Shown piece after piece: positions 49,110 through 51,062 of a stretch of DNA of 51,062 nt. The notes under the pieces were generated by a model. The model saw only the letters and a list, made by a program, of their open reading frames with translations. It did not search any database and was not told the origin of the DNA. The position numbers were made by a program, and so were the translations under genes. The DNA is taken from NCBI GenBank assembly GCA_903847975.1, contig CAINFC010000288.1, positions 1-51,062 on the forward strand, in the 5' to 3' direction. The stretch is from an uncultured Acidobacteriota bacterium. Lineage in GTDB: Bacteria > Acidobacteriota > UBA6911 > CAINFC01. Every line of letters begins with the position of its first letter. The stretch's first letter is position 1.

Positions 49110-51062
49110 TTATTCCTTCTCGCGGGAAACGGGTTTCAGGTTCCAGATTTCCCGCGCGTATTCCCCGATGCTGCGATCGCTGGAGAACCGGCCGCTGCGC
49201 GAAACGTTGCGAATCGCTTTCCGGGTCCAGGTGTCCGCATCCGCCCAGAGCCGGTCCGCGCTCCGATGGGCAGCCAGGTAGGACTCCAGGTCGGCCAGGT
49301 GAAAGTAGCTTTCCCCGGGCGCCAGCAGCTTTCGCACAATCCATTCGTGCCCTCCGGGCTCATCCGGGCAGAAGCGGTTCCCCTGGAAGGCGTCCATTAT
49401 GGCGCGAACCGCCGGCCGGCTCTGGTAGAGTTCCCAGGGGCGGTAGGCACCCCGGGCCTGCAGGTCCCGTATTTCGCCGACCGTCAGTCCGAAGACCAGC
49501 ATGTTTTCCGGCCCCACGGCCTCCCGGATCTCAATATTGGCGCCGTCCAGCGTGGCCATGGTCAGGGCTCCGTTCATGGCCAGCTTCATGTTGCCGGTGC
49601 CGGATGCTTCGGTTCCGGCGGTGGAAATCTGCTCGCTCAAATCGGCCGCGGGCACCATAAGTTCCGCCAGGGAGACGCGATAGTCCGGCAGGAAGGCAAC
49701 TTTCAGGTACTCCCGGGACCGCGGATCGTTGTTGACCACTGCAGCCACGTCGTGAATGGCCCGGATGATCTGCTTGGCCGCAAAATACCCGGGCGCCGCC
49801 TTGCCGGCAAAGAGGTAGGTTCGAGGCGGATTCGGCGGCAGCCCCCCCTCCACCAAGCTAAGGTATTCGTGGACGATGTGCAGCAGGTTCAGCAGCTGCC
49901 GCTTGTATTCATGGATCCGCTTGATATGCACATCGAACAGGGAGTCGGGATCCACGGACAAGCCCAGAACCTCCCGAATGACGCCAGCCAGACGCTGCTT
50001 GTTGCGGCGCTTGACCTCCCGGAACTCCTGAGGAAAGGAGCCGTCGCCTTCGAGCGTCTCCAGTTTTCGCAGCTCCTCCAGGTCCGTCACCCAGCGATCG
50101 CCGATGGCTTGGGTAATCAGCCTGGCTAGCCCGGGGTTGGCCAGCAGAAGCCATCTTCTCTGGGTAACGCCGTTGGTCTTGTTGTTGAACCGCTCCGGCC
50201 ACAGCCGGTGGAACTCGGGCACCAGTTCCTTTTTCACCAGTTCGCTGTGGACTTCGGCCACCCCGTTCACGGAGTGGCTGCCGGCGATGGCCAGGTTTTC
50301 CATGCGGACCTGCTTGGGGTCGCTTTCCTGAATCAGCGAAAGACGGCGGAGAGCGGCCTCGTCGCCCGGAAAAGCGGATCGGACCTGTTCCAGCAGCCGG
50401 CGGTTGATTTCATAAATGATCTGCAGGTGGCGCGGCAGAACGCGCTCCATCAGGGGAACCGACCATCTCTCCAGCGCTTCCGGGAGCAGGGTATGGTTGG
50501 TATAGGCAAAGGTGCTTTCCGTGATCTGCCAGGCGGCGTCCCATTCCAGGCATTCTTCGTCCACCAGGATGCGCATCAGTTCGACTACTGCCAGCGCCGG
50601 GTGCGTGTCGTTCAGCTGCACGGCCACCTGATCGGGAAAGCGGTCAAACCCGGAGTGGCGCGACTTGTACTGGCCGACGATGTCCCGCATGGCGCAGGCC
50701 ACCAGAAAGTACTCCTGGATCAGCCGCAGCTCCCGCCCGGGAGCCACCGAGTCGCTGGGATACAGCACCTTGGAAATGGTTTCCGAGGTAACTTTCTGGG
50801 TCACGGCCTGGAGGTAATCCCCCTCATTGAAGATAGCCATATCCAGCTCGCGGGAGGCCCGGGCGGAATACAGGCGAAGGTAATTAACCGTTTTCCCTCC
50901 GTAGCCGACGATTGGCATGTCGTGGGGCACGCCGATGACCACCTTCCAGTCCAGCCACATCGGATTGTAGCCTCCGCTGCGGTCGGCGGCATGCTCGATG
51001 CGGCCGTAAAGCGGCACCAGGACGGCATCCTGCGGTCGTTCGATCAGCCAGGGGGTGGTGTA
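49110..51062 (-). CDS. glgP: Glycogen/alpha-glucan phosphorylase, 5' end beyond the window
   Basis: PLP-dependent phosphorylase that releases glucose-1-phosphate from glycogen or maltodextrin. The frame stays open to the window edge, giving about 650 of the usual 800-850 aa, so the N-terminal part is missing. Visible signatures: AIAGSHSVNGVAEVHSELVK, NKTNGVTQRRWLLLANP, RIHEYKRQLLN, and the PLP-lysine motif TEASGTGNMKLAMNGAL with ATLDGANIEI. The C-terminus ends normally (WNLKPVSREKE). The apparent GTG start at 51017 is not the true start, because the upstream codons (ending YTTPWLIERPQDAVL) match the family. Confidence 0.95.
   Translation of the reverse strand, partial: YTTPWLIERPQDAVLVPLYGRIEHAADRSGGYNPMWLDWKVVIGVPHDMPIVGYGGKTVNYLRLYSARASRELDMAIFNEGDYLQAVTQKVTSETISKVLYPSDSVAPGRELRLIQEYFLVACAMRDIVGQYKSRHSGFDRFPDQVAVQLNDTHPALAVVELMRILVDEECLEWDAAWQITESTFAYTNHTLLPEALERWSVPLMERVLPRHLQIIYEINRRLLEQVRSAFPGDEAALRRLSLIQESDPKQVRMENLAIAGSHSVNGVAEVHSELVKKELVPEFHRLWPERFNNKTNGVTQRRWLLLANPGLARLITQAIGDRWVTDLEELRKLETLEGDGSFPQEFREVKRRNKQRLAGVIREVLGLSVDPDSLFDVHIKRIHEYKRQLLNLLHIVHEYLSLVEGGLPPNPPRTYLFAGKAAPGYFAAKQIIRAIHDVAAVVNNDPRSREYLKVAFLPDYRVSLAELMVPAADLSEQISTAGTEASGTGNMKLAMNGALTMATLDGANIEIREAVGPENMLVFGLTVGEIRDLQARGAYRPWELYQSRPAVRAIMDAFQGNRFCPDEPGGHEWIVRKLLAPGESYFHLADLESYLAAHRSADRLWADADTWTRKAIRNVSRSGRFSSDRSIGEYAREIWNLKPVSREKE

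Noticed and set aside
49093-49344. N-terminal extension of the FkbM methyltransferase
   Set aside because: It would overlap the glycogen phosphorylase C-terminus out of frame and adds no conserved sequence.

Overview
The window looks like a chromosomal piece of a GC-rich, Gram-negative-type bacterium, most likely an Acidobacteriota / Aminicenantota-like lineage. This rests on family content (a winged-helix/TPR membrane regulator, an Oar-type TonB receptor with an N-terminal carboxypeptidase-regulatory domain, a TRAP permease beside a DUF6305-like protein, Wza-type outer-membrane export). No rRNA, tRNA, CRISPR or transposase gene was seen, so the taxonomy is inference.

Layout. (1) 1-316: gene-free, packed with hairpin repeats. 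(2) 317-11866: a nutrient-uptake region. It holds a CadC-like winged-helix/TPR regulator, a secreted gamma-glutamyltransferase, a compact operon (DUF6305-like secreted protein, DctM-type TRAP permease, 49-aa membrane protein, secreted aspartoacylase/M14-like zinc enzyme), a TonB-dependent receptor and, convergent, a DctA dicarboxylate symporter. Together they suggest release and import of glutamate, aspartate or dicarboxylates from peptides and acylated amino acids. (3) 12059-37874: a nearly complete Wzx/Wzy-type exopolysaccharide locus. It has a polymerase/ligase, seven ordinary glycosyltransferases, two hexapeptide acyltransferases, a glycosidase-like protein, Wza export protein, a Wzc-like co-polymerase with a degenerate kinase domain, Wzx flippase, an NDP-sugar pyrophosphorylase, the initiating phosphoglycosyltransferase and a WecG/TagA-type transferase. 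Inside it lies a receiver / PP2C-HATPase / STAS partner-switching module. (4) 38246-47882: two long paralogous hybrid histidine kinases, one with a CHASE sensor and one paired with an H-NOX haem protein, with an unrecognised probable alpha/alpha-toroid protein between them. (5) 48142-51062, minus strand: glycogen phosphorylase (5' end outside the window) followed by an FkbM methyltransferase.

The most unusual signal is at 34137-37874. A normal phosphoglycosyltransferase (PGT) with its Asp-Glu catalytic dyad is followed by two further proteins carrying PGT-like domains in which the dyad is replaced (Ile-Ser and Thr-Ala). One is fused to a WecG/TagA transferase. The other is fused to an equally degenerate nucleotidyltransferase plus a left-handed beta-helix. 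Degenerate enzyme domains recur: the Wzc-like protein lacks the Walker A lysine, the PP2C-linked HATPase lacks its adenine-contacting Asp, and both hybrid kinases carry a pseudo-receiver. A working model (inference) is that this polysaccharide system is built and controlled through pseudoenzyme scaffolds and partner switching rather than through tyrosine-kinase cycling.

Three intergenic regions (about 165-240, 19681-19780 and 48010-48100) carry diverged copies of one long imperfect palindrome, each next to a gene 3' end.
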